Assembly (NCBI RefSeq): GCF_040137905.1
Contig: NZ_JBEFDG010000088.1
Coordinates: 62,001-126,000 of the forward strand
Source of the DNA: Corticimicrobacter sp040137905
GTDB taxonomy: Bacteria; Pseudomonadota; Gammaproteobacteria; Burkholderiales; Burkholderiaceae_B
Reading direction: 5' to 3'
Length of the DNA stretch: 64,000 bases
Positions within the stretch are counted from its first letter, which is position 1, and each line of letters starts with the position of its first letter. The notes under the pieces are model-generated. The model worked only from the letters and a program-made list of their open reading frames with translations. It did not search any database and was not told the DNA's origin. Made by a program: the position numbers and the translations under genes. This document shows positions 50,994 through 60,045 of this stretch, one piece after another.

Positions 50994-52400
50994 TCAGAAC
51001 TGTCGCAGGCGCGTCAGTACGGTTTCCTTGCCGATAATCTCGAGTACGGCATCGATCGATGGGGTCTGCGTCCTGCCGGTCACGGCCAGTCGCAGCGGAA
51101 TGGCCAGCTGGGGCATTTTCAGGCCGTGAGCTTTCAGTACCTGCTTGATCAGGGCCGAAATGCTTTCCCTGGACCATTCGAGTGCATCCGCTTGGCTGGT
51201 GAAATCGGCCAGTGCCTGCCGTGCTGCCTCGGTCAGATGCTGCAGCAGCAGCTCTTCGCCGGGTTGCTCGGGCTTGCCGAAGAACAGCATGGCCGTGTCG
51301 GCCAGTTGTTCGAGGGTTTCCGCGCGATCCTTGACCAGTGCCACGACTGCCGGCAGCGAGGCCAGGGCCAGGTCGCCGCCGCGCGCAGTGATACGGGGAG
51401 CGACGCGCCGGGCAAGCTCATCGTCGCTCAGTTGGCGCATGTAGTGGGCGTTGACCCAGTTGAGTTTCTGCGGATCCCACTGTGCGGCCGACCGCGACAG
51501 GTTCTGGGCATCGAACCATGCCACGAATTCGGCGCGTCCGAACAGCTCGTCGTCTCCGTGGCTCCAGCCCAGTCGGGCCAGATAGTTGATCATGGCGTCG
51601 GGCAGGTAGCCCTGGCGGTCGTAATCCATGACGCTGACCGCACCGTGGCGCTTGGACAGTTTCTGTCCATCCGGACCGAGGATCATCGGCAGGTGGCCGT
51701 ATTGTGGCAGCGGTGCGCCTAAGGCGCGCAGGATATTGATCTGGCGAGGCGTATTGTTGACGTGGTCGTCACCGCGCAGCACGTGGGTGATGCGCATGTC
51801 CCAGTCATCGACGACCACGCAGAAATTATAGGTTGGAGTGCCGTCCGGGCGGGCGATGATGAGGTCGTCGAGCTCTGTGTTGGAAAACACGATGGGACCC
51901 TTGATCAGATCGTTCCAGCCGGTGCTGCCTTCGGTCGGGTTGCGAAAGCGCACCACCGGCTTGCGGTCGGTCGGCACCGATGGCAGCACCTTGCCCGGTT
52001 CCGGGCGCCAGGTGCCGTCGTAGCGCGGCTTGAGGCCGGCGGCGCGGGCCTTTTCGCGCATGGCTTCGATTTCTTCGGGGCTGCTGTAGCAGTGATAGGC
52101 GTGTCCGGAGGCCAGCAGTTGCCCGACCACCTCGCGGTAGCGGTCCATGCGCTGCATCTGGTAGAAAGGGCCTTCATCCGCGTCCAGTCCCAGCCATGCC
52201 ATGCCGTCGAGGATCGCCTGGACCGCCTCGGGCGTGGAGCGTTCGACGTCGGTGTCTTCGATTCGCAACACGAAGGTGCCTTTGTGATGGCGGGCGTAAG
52301 CCCACGAATACAGTGCGGTACGCGCGCCGCCCAGGTGGAGATAACCCGTCGGTGAGGGGGCAAACCGGGTGCGGACAGTGGCAGAGGATGCTTGGGTCAT
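50994..52400 (-). CDS. gltX: Glutamyl-tRNA synthetase
   Basis: A 468-residue class I aminoacyl-tRNA synthetase. The HIGH-type motif is in FAPSPTGYLHLGGARTALYSW, and the KMSKS-type motif is GQKLSKRHGAVSV. Anticodon-binding alpha-helical domains follow from about residue 300. The ATG at 52400 is preferred over an upstream TTG at 52412. It is divergent from the Pat-type acetyltransferase gene (65-base gap). Confidence 0.95.
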   Translation of the reverse strand: MTQASSATVRTRFAPSPTGYLHLGGARTALYSWAYARHHKGTFVLRIEDTDVERSTPEAVQAILDGMAWLGLDADEGPFYQMQRMDRYREVVGQLLASGHAYHCYSSPEEIEAMREKARAAGLKPRYDGTWRPEPGKVLPSVPTDRKPVVRFRNPTEGSTGWNDLIKGPIVFSNTELDDLIIARPDGTPTYNFCVVVDDWDMRITHVLRGDDHVNNTPRQINILRALGAPLPQYGHLPMILGPDGQKLSKRHGAVSVMDYDRQGYLPDAMINYLARLGWSHGDDELFGRAEFVAWFDAQNLSRSAAQWDPQKLNWVNAHYMRQLSDDELARRVAPRITARGGDLALASLPAVVALVKDRAETLEQLADTAMLFFGKPEQPGEELLLQHLTEAARQALADFTSQADALEWSRESISALIKQVLKAHGLKMPQLAIPLRLAVTGRTQTPSIDAVLEIIGKETVLTRLRQF

Positions 52401-52465
52401 GGATAATGGCAACGCAGAGGTGGGTATACAACGGAAAACAACATTTTAGAGGAGTACAGCCTTCC

Positions 52466-54976
52466 ATGTTGCGTCATGCGCTGGCCCCTTTGTTCGAACC
52501 GCGCTCGCTGGTGGTGATCAGCGACCAGGTTCTGCCGTACGACCAGTCACCGCCGATTCCCCTGCATGCCACCACTGTGCGCGTGCCGTGGTCGGCGCAG
52601 GGTGATCCCGACGATATCCGCAAGGCGCTGCAGGAAGCCGCCGCGGGACGAGGGCGTCCCGATCTGGCGCTGGTCTGCGTCGAGCCGACCCAACTGCCTC
52701 TCGTGCTCAATGCGCTGGCGGCCAACCCCGAGACGCTGCCTGGTGCCGTGATCCTGCAGCCGCACAACAGCCGCGATCCGGATCCGGCCGCAACCCGTGA
52801 TTTTTCCCGTCTGTGGGCTCAGACCCATCCCTGCCTGTTGCTGGGACCCAATGCCTTCGGAGTGCAGCGTCCGCATGCTGGCTTCAATTTCAGCCAGCAC
52901 CCGCACCTGGCACGCAGCGGCAAAGTGGCGCTGGTGGCCCAGTCGCGTTCGATCATGGCGGCCGTGATGGACTGGGCTGATGATGCCCATATCGGCCTGT
53001 CCACTGCGATCTCCCTGGGGGATGAGGTGGATCTGGGCATTCCCCAGGTGCTCGATTACCTGACCAGTGACTACCGTACCGACAGCATTGCGCTGTACAT
53101 GGAAGAAACCGGCAATGCCCGTGAATTCATGAGTGCATTGCGTTCGGCTGCACGGGTCAAGCCGGTGGTCGTGCTCAAGGCCGGCCGCGCGCAGGATGGC
53201 AGCGGTGCCGATGCCGCCTTCGATGCGGCATTGCGGCGTGCCGGTGCGGTGCGTATCCGTTATTTTGTGCAGATGTTCTCGGCACTCAAGGTGCTGGGGT
53301 ATGCACATCGCCCGCGTGGTCAGCGCGTGGCCATGCTGGCCAATGGCAATGGGCCGCCGCAACTGGCGCTGGACCTGGCCGGATCGCAGGCCCCCATCGT
53401 GCGAGCCGAACTGAGCGTGGCGACCTGCCGTGCCTTGCAGGCACTGCTGGAGCCTGATGCCGATATCCGCAATCCGGTCATCACGCGGGCACCGCTGACA
53501 CCGGATATTATCCAGGAGGCGCTGAACCAGTTGCTGGCCGATGCCAATGTCGATGGCGTGCTGGTGCTTCTGACCCCGGATGCGCACACCAACATGAGCG
53601 AGGTTGCCAAGCGCCTGGCTGCCGTGACGCCGGCGGCTCGCAAGCCCGTGGTGACCTGTTTCATGGGCGACGCCGGCATGCGGCCCCTGCGGCGCATGCT
53701 CGACGATGCCGGCACACCGGCCTTCCGAACCCCGGAAACGGCCGCGGATGCGCTGGGCGTGCTGGCGACTCACCATTACAACCAGCAGTTGTTGCTGCAG
53801 ATGCAGCCGCCGCTGCCTCCGCTTTATCCGCCCGATCGTGAGCAGGCACAGGCACTGATCGATCGCGCCCGAGAGGAGGGACGGACATGCCTGGCTGCAA
53901 GCGAGGTACAGGACATTCTGCAGGCGTTCTTTGCGCCCGTCGAGTGGCGCGACGATGATGACGCTGCCGATGGTCAGGTCGACGATGACAGCATTGCCCT
54001 GGCGATCCGGGTGGTACGCGATACCCGTTTCGGACCGGTGATCGGCTTTGGTGCAGGTGGGCGCCTGGCCCGGCTGGGTATGATCGGAGGTGGTGCTGGC
54101 GGCAGCCTGGATTTGCCACCACTCAACAGTTATCTGGCACATCAGATGATGGTGCGCAGCCGGATCTGGAAGCCGTTGCTGGCCAGTGAGTCCAGTCCGC
54201 AGGCGCTGGTCCGTCTGGAGCAGTTGCTGGTTCAGGTGTCCGAAGTGATTTCCGAATTGCCTGATATCGAATCACTGGTGCTCGACCCGATTCGTGTCGA
54301 GAATGATCATCTGCGTGTCGATGGCATGGAGATGCGCCTGAGTGCGCAGCCGGCAGGTTATACGCCGCTGTTGGGTGGGTATGCCCATATGGCGATTCAT
54401 CCCTATCCTGCGCACCTGGTGCGCAACGAGGCTTTTGCGGATGGGCTGGCCTATACCATCCGCCCCATTCGACCAGAGGATGCCGAGGCCTTGCAGGACT
54501 TCGTCCGTGATCTGTCCGAGCAGTCACGCTATATGCGCTTCATCTCGGCCATGAAGGAACTGACGGACCGCATGCTGGCGCGCTATACCCAGGTCGATTA
54601 TCACCGGGAGCTGGCGCTGGTGGCGACCATTCAGCAACCCAATCCGGCCCATCGCGGTCATCCTCACGATGTCATCATCGGTTTTGCGCATTATCTGCGT
54701 AATGCCGATGGGCGGGGGGCCGAGTATGCGCTGGTGATTGGTGATGACTGGCAGCGCCGCAAGCTGGGCTACTCGCTGATGCAAGGGCTGATCGAGGCCG
54801 CGCGACAGCAGGGGCTGGAATATATCGATGGCATGGTGCTGGCTGCAAATCGGCCCATGCTGACCCTGATGACCCGGCTCGGTTTTGTCAATGACCCGGA
54901 TCCTGATGATCCCTCGATGCGGCGGGTCTGGCTGGATCTGGAGCCGCTGGCTCCAGTCCAAGATGGCAAGACCTGA
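52466..54976 (+). CDS. Pat-type protein lysine acetyltransferase (acyl-CoA synthetase-like + GNAT)
   Basis: An 836-residue protein in the PatZ/Pat family. Order: CoA-binding domain (about 1-120), succinyl-CoA ligase-like flavodoxin domains (about 130-450, with ISLGDEVDLGIPQVLDYL), a divergent ATP-grasp domain (about 490-680, GFGAGGRLARLGMIGGG) and a C-terminal GNAT domain (about 690-836, YALVIGDDWQRRKLGYSLM, the acetyl-CoA loop). Family members acetylate and inactivate acetyl-CoA synthetase and other enzymes. The start at 52466 follows GAGGAG, at a long spacing of about 12 bases. Upstream in-frame starts would overlap gltX. Confidence 0.85.
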   Translation: MLRHALAPLFEPRSLVVISDQVLPYDQSPPIPLHATTVRVPWSAQGDPDDIRKALQEAAAGRGRPDLALVCVEPTQLPLVLNALAANPETLPGAVILQPHNSRDPDPAATRDFSRLWAQTHPCLLLGPNAFGVQRPHAGFNFSQHPHLARSGKVALVAQSRSIMAAVMDWADDAHIGLSTAISLGDEVDLGIPQVLDYLTSDYRTDSIALYMEETGNAREFMSALRSAARVKPVVVLKAGRAQDGSGADAAFDAALRRAGAVRIRYFVQMFSALKVLGYAHRPRGQRVAMLANGNGPPQLALDLAGSQAPIVRAELSVATCRALQALLEPDADIRNPVITRAPLTPDIIQEALNQLLADANVDGVLVLLTPDAHTNMSEVAKRLAAVTPAARKPVVTCFMGDAGMRPLRRMLDDAGTPAFRTPETAADALGVLATHHYNQQLLLQMQPPLPPLYPPDREQAQALIDRAREEGRTCLAASEVQDILQAFFAPVEWRDDDDAADGQVDDDSIALAIRVVRDTRFGPVIGFGAGGRLARLGMIGGGAGGSLDLPPLNSYLAHQMMVRSRIWKPLLASESSPQALVRLEQLLVQVSEVISELPDIESLVLDPIRVENDHLRVDGMEMRLSAQPAGYTPLLGGYAHMAIHPYPAHLVRNEAFADGLAYTIRPIRPEDAEALQDFVRDLSEQSRYMRFISAMKELTDRMLARYTQVDYHRELALVATIQQPNPAHRGHPHDVIIGFAHYLRNADGRGAEYALVIGDDWQRRKLGYSLMQGLIEAARQQGLEYIDGMVLAANRPMLTLMTRLGFVNDPDPDDPSMRRVWLDLEPLAPVQDGKT

Positions 54977-54982
54977 CCGCGT

Positions 54983-55654
54983 TCAGGCCAGAACGCGCTT
55001 GAGGAAAGTGCCGATCTCGGCGATTTCCTGGGCGCAGACCGAGTGCGGCATCGGGTAGGTGTGCCACTCGACGTGATAGCCCAGTTCTTCCAGCAGTGCA
55101 CGCGATGTCTCGGCCCGCTGGATGGCGACGACAGGATCCTGGGTGCCGTGGGCCTGCAGGATGGGAACATCTGCGTTGGCCGGGCTGCGCTCTGCCGCCA
55201 GTGTCTGGCGCAGCGGCAGGTAACCGGACAGGGCGATCAGGCCGCCCAGGCGCTCGGCATGGCGCAGGCCGACCTGCAGGGTCATGGCGCAGCCTTGTGA
55301 AAAGCCTGCCAGCACGATGTGCCGGGCAGGGACGCCGCGCGCCTTTTCCTGTGCAATCAGCGCTTCAACAGCGGCCTGGGAATGGTGGATGCCGACGTCA
55401 TCCTCGCGGGCCGTGCCATTGAATCCCAGAATGTCATACCAGGCACGCATGGCCATGCCATTGTTGATGGTGACAGGCATCACGCCCGCATGTGGAAAAA
55501 TGAAGCGGATCGGTGGCATGTCCTCCAGGCCCAGTTCGGGCACGATGGGGGCAAAGTCGTGACCATCGGCCCCGAGGCCATGCAGCCAGATCACGGTGCG
55601 TTGCGGTACGGTGCCCGTATCGATGGTCACGGCATCAAGCAAACTCTGGGTCAT
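54983..55654 (-). CDS. Carboxylesterase/phospholipase family alpha/beta hydrolase
   Basis: A 223-residue hydrolase of the acyl-protein-thioesterase/YpfH type. The N-terminal motif is IWLHGLGADGHDFAP, the nucleophile is in LAGFSQGCAMTLQ, the acid in AHGTQDPVV and the His in PMPHSVCAQE. It hydrolyses short-chain esters; the physiological substrate is not known. Its start overlaps the darP stop as ATGA, so it is translationally coupled to darP. Confidence 0.9.
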   Translation of the reverse strand: MTQSLLDAVTIDTGTVPQRTVIWLHGLGADGHDFAPIVPELGLEDMPPIRFIFPHAGVMPVTINNGMAMRAWYDILGFNGTAREDDVGIHHSQAAVEALIAQEKARGVPARHIVLAGFSQGCAMTLQVGLRHAERLGGLIALSGYLPLRQTLAAERSPANADVPILQAHGTQDPVVAIQRAETSRALLEELGYHVEWHTYPMPHSVCAQEIAEIGTFLKRVLA

Positions 55655-56247
55655 GCTTCTTCCTCCTCGTCTTCGGCGGTGTCGGATGATGACGTGTCGC
55701 CCGGCTCCAGCTCTCGCAGTGCCTGGAACAGCGCGCGGTAGTGCTTGCGCTGGAGTTGCGAGCCTTCGGTCAGTGCGGCATTGCTGGCAGCCTCCTTGCG
55801 GGCGGCGCGGATCAGTGAACGCAGGTGCTGCACATCGGCACCCGGATACTGTGCCAGCAGGGTTGTCAGTGCTTCATCATCGGTCAGCAGGCGATCTCGC
55901 AGGCGCTCGGTGCGATGCAGCGAAGCGGTCGCTTCGCGCGAGCCATTGGCCCAGACATCGAGCTGCGTCCGGATTTCTTCGGCAGGTGCCCTGCGCATCA
56001 GCTTGCCGACATAGTGTGTCTGACGGCGCCGGCCTTCGCGGCTGGTGGTACGCTGTGCCAGCCGGATGGCTTCGTACAGCTTTTCTTCGAGTGGCAACTG
56101 GCGCAGCCGTTCTGGCGACAGGTCGATCAGATCCTTGCCAAGATCCAGCAAGGCCAGCATATCGCGTTTGACCTGGGATTTGCTGGGGCGGTCATAGACC
56201 GGGCCGGCATCCTGATCATCGTTGGGCGAGGGCGGAAATTCGTCCAT
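55651..56247 (-). CDS. darP: Ribosome biogenesis factor DarP (YjgA)
   Basis: A 198-residue protein of the DUF615/DarP family, which binds 50S precursors and helps late assembly near the peptidyl transferase centre. Features: SKSQVKRDMLALLDLGKDL, EEKLYEAIRLAQRTTSREGRRRQ and HYVGKLMRR. The C-terminus is acidic (EDEEEEA). The start at 56247 suits the family length; the longer frame would run into the divergent pmbA. It is divergent from pmbA by 73 bases, a conserved arrangement. Confidence 0.92.
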   Translation of the reverse strand: MDEFPPSPNDDQDAGPVYDRPSKSQVKRDMLALLDLGKDLIDLSPERLRQLPLEEKLYEAIRLAQRTTSREGRRRQTHYVGKLMRRAPAEEIRTQLDVWANGSREATASLHRTERLRDRLLTDDEALTTLLAQYPGADVQHLRSLIRAARKEAASNAALTEGSQLQRKHYRALFQALRELEPGDTSSSDTAEDEEEEA

Positions 56248-56320
56248 AGGGGCAGCAGTAAGAATCTTATAGGGGTAAAGTTGGCTATCATACTCGCCTG
56301 TCCCAATTTTCCTGAAATCC

Positions 56321-57736
56321 ATGAGCATGACTGATCAAGAGACGCCGCGCTCCCGCGCAGGCAAAAACCGGGTGCCAGCGGGCCTCCAGGGACTGGATAT
56401 CGAGGCTGGCCAGGCTCGTTTCCGGGAGGCGGTCGAGACGGTGCTGGGATATGCGCGCGAGCTGGGTGCCAGCGATGCGGCTGCCGAAGTATCCGAAAGC
56501 TGCGGCCTCTCGGTATCGGTGCGTAAAGGCAGCATCGAAACCGTCGAGCAGGCGCTGGACCGATCTCTGGGGGTGACTGTCTATGCGGGGCGCAGCCGAG
56601 GGTCGGCATCGACTTCCGATCTGTCGCCTGCCGCATTGCGCCAGACTGTCGAGGCTGCCTGGCATATTGCCCGCCATACGGCGGATGATCCTGCCGCCGG
56701 GCTGCCAGAGGCAGATCAACTGGCCACGCAGTTTCTGGATCTGGATTTGCACCATCCCTGGAGAATCGATACGGATCAGGCCTGCGCACTGGCCTGCCGT
56801 GTCGAGCGGGCTGCGCTCGATACCGATACCCGCATTACCAATACCGAAGGAGCCAGCGTCAATACCTATGAAGGGCATTTCGTCATGGGAAATACGCATG
56901 GTTTCATGGCCGGCTATCCCTATTCGCGCCACAGCCTGTCGGTTGCGCCGATTGCCGGTCGTGGCAATCGCATGCAGCGCGATTACTGGTACAGCGCGCA
57001 TCGTGCTGCGCAGGGGCTGGGGCAACCCGAGGCCATTGGTCGCTATGCGGCCGAGCGCACCCTGGCGCGGCTGTCGGCGCGCCGCATTCCCACAGGCCGT
57101 TTTCCTGTCCTGTTCGAGGCCCCGCTGGCGCTGGGCCTGATCGGTGCGCTGACGCAGGCGGTCAGTGGCGGTGCTCTCTATCGCAAGGCCAGTTTCCTGC
57201 TGGATGCGGCAGGTCGCCAGATATTGCCCGGGCATATCGACCTCGATGAAAATCCCTTCATTCCCCAGTCCATGGGCAGTGCGATGTTCGATGACGAGGG
57301 TGTGGCGACGCGTGTGCGTCAGGTCGTGTCGGGCGGGGTGCTCAATGGCTATTTCCTGTCCAGCTACACGGCGCGCAAACTGGGATTGCCGGGTACGGGT
57401 AATGCAGGTGGCTCGCACAACCTGATGCTGCGCTCGCGCCTGACCCGTCCCGAAGACGATTTCGAGGCGATGCTGCGCAAGATGGGCACAGGCCTGCTGG
57501 TGACCGAGCTGATCGGGCAGGGCGTCAATTATGTGACAGGCGATTATTCTCGCGGTGCGTTCGGCTACTGGGTGGAAAACGGCCGCATCCAGCATGCCGT
57601 GCAGGAAATCACCATCGCTGGCAATCTCCAGGATATGTTCCGCAATATCGTGGCGGTCGGGGCGGATCGCATCACGCGGGGAGCCAAGACATCGGGTTCG
57701 ATCCTGATTGCGGAAATGTCGATAGCAGGCATATAG
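56321..57736 (+). CDS. pmbA: Metalloprotease PmbA (TldE)
   Basis: A 471-residue subunit of the TldD-TldE (PmbA) protease, which matures microcin B17 and processes CcdA-type antitoxins. Family signature: EVSESCGLSVSVRKGSIETVE, NTEGASVNTYEG, the C-terminal GTGNAGGSHNLMLR and GLLVTELIGQGVNYVTGDYS. PmbA itself lacks the HExxxH metal site, which is in TldD. TldD is not in the window. It is divergent from darP. Confidence 0.93.
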   Translation: MSMTDQETPRSRAGKNRVPAGLQGLDIEAGQARFREAVETVLGYARELGASDAAAEVSESCGLSVSVRKGSIETVEQALDRSLGVTVYAGRSRGSASTSDLSPAALRQTVEAAWHIARHTADDPAAGLPEADQLATQFLDLDLHHPWRIDTDQACALACRVERAALDTDTRITNTEGASVNTYEGHFVMGNTHGFMAGYPYSRHSLSVAPIAGRGNRMQRDYWYSAHRAAQGLGQPEAIGRYAAERTLARLSARRIPTGRFPVLFEAPLALGLIGALTQAVSGGALYRKASFLLDAAGRQILPGHIDLDENPFIPQSMGSAMFDDEGVATRVRQVVSGGVLNGYFLSSYTARKLGLPGTGNAGGSHNLMLRSRLTRPEDDFEAMLRKMGTGLLVTELIGQGVNYVTGDYSRGAFGYWVENGRIQHAVQEITIAGNLQDMFRNIVAVGADRITRGAKTSGSILIAEMSIAGI

Positions 57737-57811
57737 TGATCGGCCTGTAGAATATACAAATACATAAGTTTTTACATATACACCTGCATATAAGCTTGTG
57801 AAGGAGATTCC

Positions 57812-58915
57812 ATGCAACGTCGTTCGTTTCTGAAAAAAGCGGGCCTGGGTGCCGTGGCTGGCAGTGCCGCCGTGGCTGCACCGGTTTTTGCCCAGGATGC
57901 CCCTACGCTCAACTGGCGCATGGCCTCCAGTTTTCCGCGCAGCCTCGATGCCCTGTATGGCACCGGTGAGATTTTCTGCAAGTATGTCAATGAGGCGACG
58001 GGTGGCAAGTTCACCATCCGCCACTTTCCGGGTGGGGAGATCGTGCCGGCACTGCAGGTGCTTGATGCGGTGCAGAACAATACGGTCGAGTGTGGCCATA
58101 CGGTCAGTTATTACTATTATGGCAAGGACCCGGCCCTGTGCTTCGATGCCTGCGTGCCGTTCGGTCTCAATACCCGCCAGACCAATGCCTGGATGTTCGA
58201 TGGCGATGGCATGCGCCTGACCCGTGACATGTTCAAGGCCTATAACATTATCAACTTCCCGATGGGCAATACCGGCACGCAGATGGGCGGCTGGTATCGC
58301 AACGAGATCAAGTCGCTCGAGGACCTGAAGGGCCTCAAGATGCGTACGGCCGGCTTTGCGGGCGAAGTCCTGTCGCGCCTGGGTGTGGTGCCGCAGCAAC
58401 TGGCGGGTGGCGATGTCTACCCCGCACTGGAGCGTGGCACGCTGGATGCGGTCGAATTCGTCGGGCCGTATGACGATGAAAAGCTGGGCTTCAACAAGGT
58501 TGCCGGCTACTACTACTATCCGGGCTGGTGGGAGGGCGGTCCGCAGGTCTCGCTCTACCTGCATGATGCGGCCTGGGCTTCGCTGCCCAAGACCTACCAG
58601 ACCATCGTCGAGGCGGCCAGCCGGGTTGCGCATGGTGCCATGACCTCGCGCTATGATGCACTCAACTCGCAGGCCCTGCGTCGCCTGATCGCCAGCGGCA
58701 CCAAGCTGCGCCCGTTCCCGCGCGAAGTGATGGATGCTTCCTACGATGCGGCACAGACCGTCTACAAGGAATTCTGCGACAAGAATCCCCAGTTCAAGAC
58801 GGTGTATGACAACTACATGGCCTTCCGCGACGAAGTGGTGCCATGGTTCCGGGTGGCCGAAGGCAGCTTCGACCAATATCTGGGCGTACGCCTGTCGGCG
58901 CGCAATCGTTCCTGA
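57812..58915 (+). CDS. TRAP transporter solute-binding protein (DctP), Tat-exported
   Basis: A 367-residue periplasmic receptor. The N-terminus RRSFLKKAGLGAVAGSA is a twin-arginine signal, cleaved near residue 28. The DctP domain follows, with GGEIVPALQVLDAV, GNTGTQMGGWYRNE, LKGLKMRTAGFAGEVLSRLG and GGDVYPALERGTLDAVEFVGP. This form resembles the TakP-type receptors for 2-oxo acids. No DctQ or DctM membrane partner is present nearby, so the receptor is orphan in this window. AAGGAG precedes the start by about 8 bases. Confidence 0.9.
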   Translation: MQRRSFLKKAGLGAVAGSAAVAAPVFAQDAPTLNWRMASSFPRSLDALYGTGEIFCKYVNEATGGKFTIRHFPGGEIVPALQVLDAVQNNTVECGHTVSYYYYGKDPALCFDACVPFGLNTRQTNAWMFDGDGMRLTRDMFKAYNIINFPMGNTGTQMGGWYRNEIKSLEDLKGLKMRTAGFAGEVLSRLGVVPQQLAGGDVYPALERGTLDAVEFVGPYDDEKLGFNKVAGYYYYPGWWEGGPQVSLYLHDAAWASLPKTYQTIVEAASRVAHGAMTSRYDALNSQALRRLIASGTKLRPFPREVMDASYDAAQTVYKEFCDKNPQFKTVYDNYMAFRDEVVPWFRVAEGSFDQYLGVRLSARNRS

Positions 58916-59004
58916 TCTATGTTATGATCAGTGGCTATTTTCTTTTTGGATGAGCTGGCACGGGTGAATTCATAACACTCTGGCAGGGCACAAACTGAAA
59001 AAGC

Positions 59005-59093
59005 GGCCGGAAATGGCCTGCGGCATGAGTCTTCGTGCTGTGGTGTTTTCGGCCAGGCGCTCATGCCTGTATCGGGCATGAGCTTAATTTTTG
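59005..59093 (+). promoter_or_regulatory. rplM-rpsI leader with two mutually exclusive hairpins
   Basis: GGCATGAG (59022-59029), GCTCATGCC (59059-59067) and GGCATGAGC (59075-59083) can pair 1:2 or 2:3, never both. The 2:3 hairpin is 9 bp with a 7-base loop and is followed by TTAATTTTTG, so it looks like a terminator 17 bases before the rplM ribosome-binding site. A first hairpin GGCC (59005-59008) / GGCC (59015-59018) precedes them. The layout resembles an attenuator. L13 is known to regulate its own operon in other bacteria, so autogenous control is likely by inference. A -10-like TATGAT lies at 58923-58928. Confidence 0.6.
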
Positions 59094-59109
59094 AATGTTA
59101 GGAACCATC

Positions 59110-59538
59110 ATGAAGACATTTGTGGCCAAGCCGCATGAAGTCAAGCGTGACTGGTTTGTGATTGACGCCAAGGGCAAAGTCCTGGGTCGTGTGGCCAGCG
59201 AAGTCGCACGCCGTCTGCGTGGCAAGCACAAACCTGAATTCACGCCGCACGTTGATACCGGCGATTATATCGTCATCATCAACGCAGCCGAAATCGCTGT
59301 CACCGGCAACAAGGCCGAAGGCAAGCGCTACTACCGCCACTCGGGTTACCCGGGCGGTGTCACCGAGACCACCTTCCTCGAAATGCAGCAGCGTTTCCCG
59401 GGCCGCGCCCTGGAAAAAGCCGTCAAGGGTATGCTGCCCAAGGGTCCGCTCGGCTACGCCATGATCAAGAAGCTCAAGGTCTACGCAGGCTCCGAGCATC
59501 CGCACTCGGCGCAACAGCCGCAACCGCTGGATATCTAA
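59110..59538 (+). CDS. rplM: 50S ribosomal protein L13 (uL13)
   Basis: A 142-residue protein starting MKTFVAKPHEVKRDWFVIDA, the same length as Escherichia coli L13. The conserved segment PKGPLGYAMIKKLKVYAGSE HPH lies near the C-terminus. It is an early assembly protein of the 50S subunit. AGGA upstream marks the start at 59110. It forms the conserved rplM-rpsI operon, with a 12-base gap. Confidence 0.98.
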   Translation: MKTFVAKPHEVKRDWFVIDAKGKVLGRVASEVARRLRGKHKPEFTPHVDTGDYIVIINAAEIAVTGNKAEGKRYYRHSGYPGGVTETTFLEMQQRFPGRALEKAVKGMLPKGPLGYAMIKKLKVYAGSEHPHSAQQPQPLDI

Positions 59539-59550
59539 GAGGTCAAGGAC

Positions 59551-59943
59551 ATGATCGGTAACTGGAATTATGGCACCGGCCGTCGCAAGACCTCGGTGGC
59601 TCGCGTCTTCATGAAGAAGGGCACGGGCAAGATCGTCGTCAACGGCAAGCCTGTCGACGAGTTCTTCGCACGCGAAACCGGCCGCATGGTCGTTCGCCAG
59701 CCGCTCGAACTGACCGGCCACACTGAGTCGTTCGACATCAAGATCAACGTCAAGGGCGGCGGCGAAAGCGGCCAGGCCGGCGCTGTGCGCCACGGCATCA
59801 CCCGCGCGCTGATCGACTACGACGAAACGCTCAAGCCCGCACTGTCGAAGGCTGGCTTCGTCACCCGCGACGCCCGCGAAGTCGAACGCAAGAAGGTCGG
59901 CTTCCACAAGGCACGTCGCCGCAAGCAGTTCAGCAAGCGCTAA
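59551..59943 (+). CDS. rpsI: 30S ribosomal protein S9 (uS9)
   Basis: A 130-residue protein with GTGRRKTSVARVFMKKGTGK near the start and the C-terminal tail KARRRKQFSKR, which reaches the P-site tRNA anticodon loop. Length matches S9. It follows rplM, and a terminator comes 17 bases after its stop codon. Confidence 0.98.
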   Translation: MIGNWNYGTGRRKTSVARVFMKKGTGKIVVNGKPVDEFFARETGRMVVRQPLELTGHTESFDIKINVKGGGESGQAGAVRHGITRALIDYDETLKPALSKAGFVTRDAREVERKKVGFHKARRRKQFSKR

Positions 59944-59960
59944 TTCTCGGCATTGCTGCG

Positions 59961-59988
59961 AAAAAGCCGCCTTCGGGCGGCTTTTTTT
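59961..59988 (+). terminator. Rho-independent terminator of rplM-rpsI
   Basis: AAAAAGCCGCC (59961-59971) and GGCGGCTTTTTTT (59976-59988) form a 7-bp GC-rich core plus A-T pairs, with a TTCG loop and a T-run. Confidence 0.95.
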
Positions 59989-60045
59989 ATTTTGGGACAG
60001 CTTCGCTACACTCTGTCCGTTTCATCTCTGCAAGGATTGCATGTT

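Noticed and set aside
56288..58876. 862-codon open frame on the minus strand opposite pmbA and dctP
   Set aside because: It spans two well-supported genes on the other strand and shows no domain or ribosome-binding site. Long antisense frames are common in high-GC DNA.
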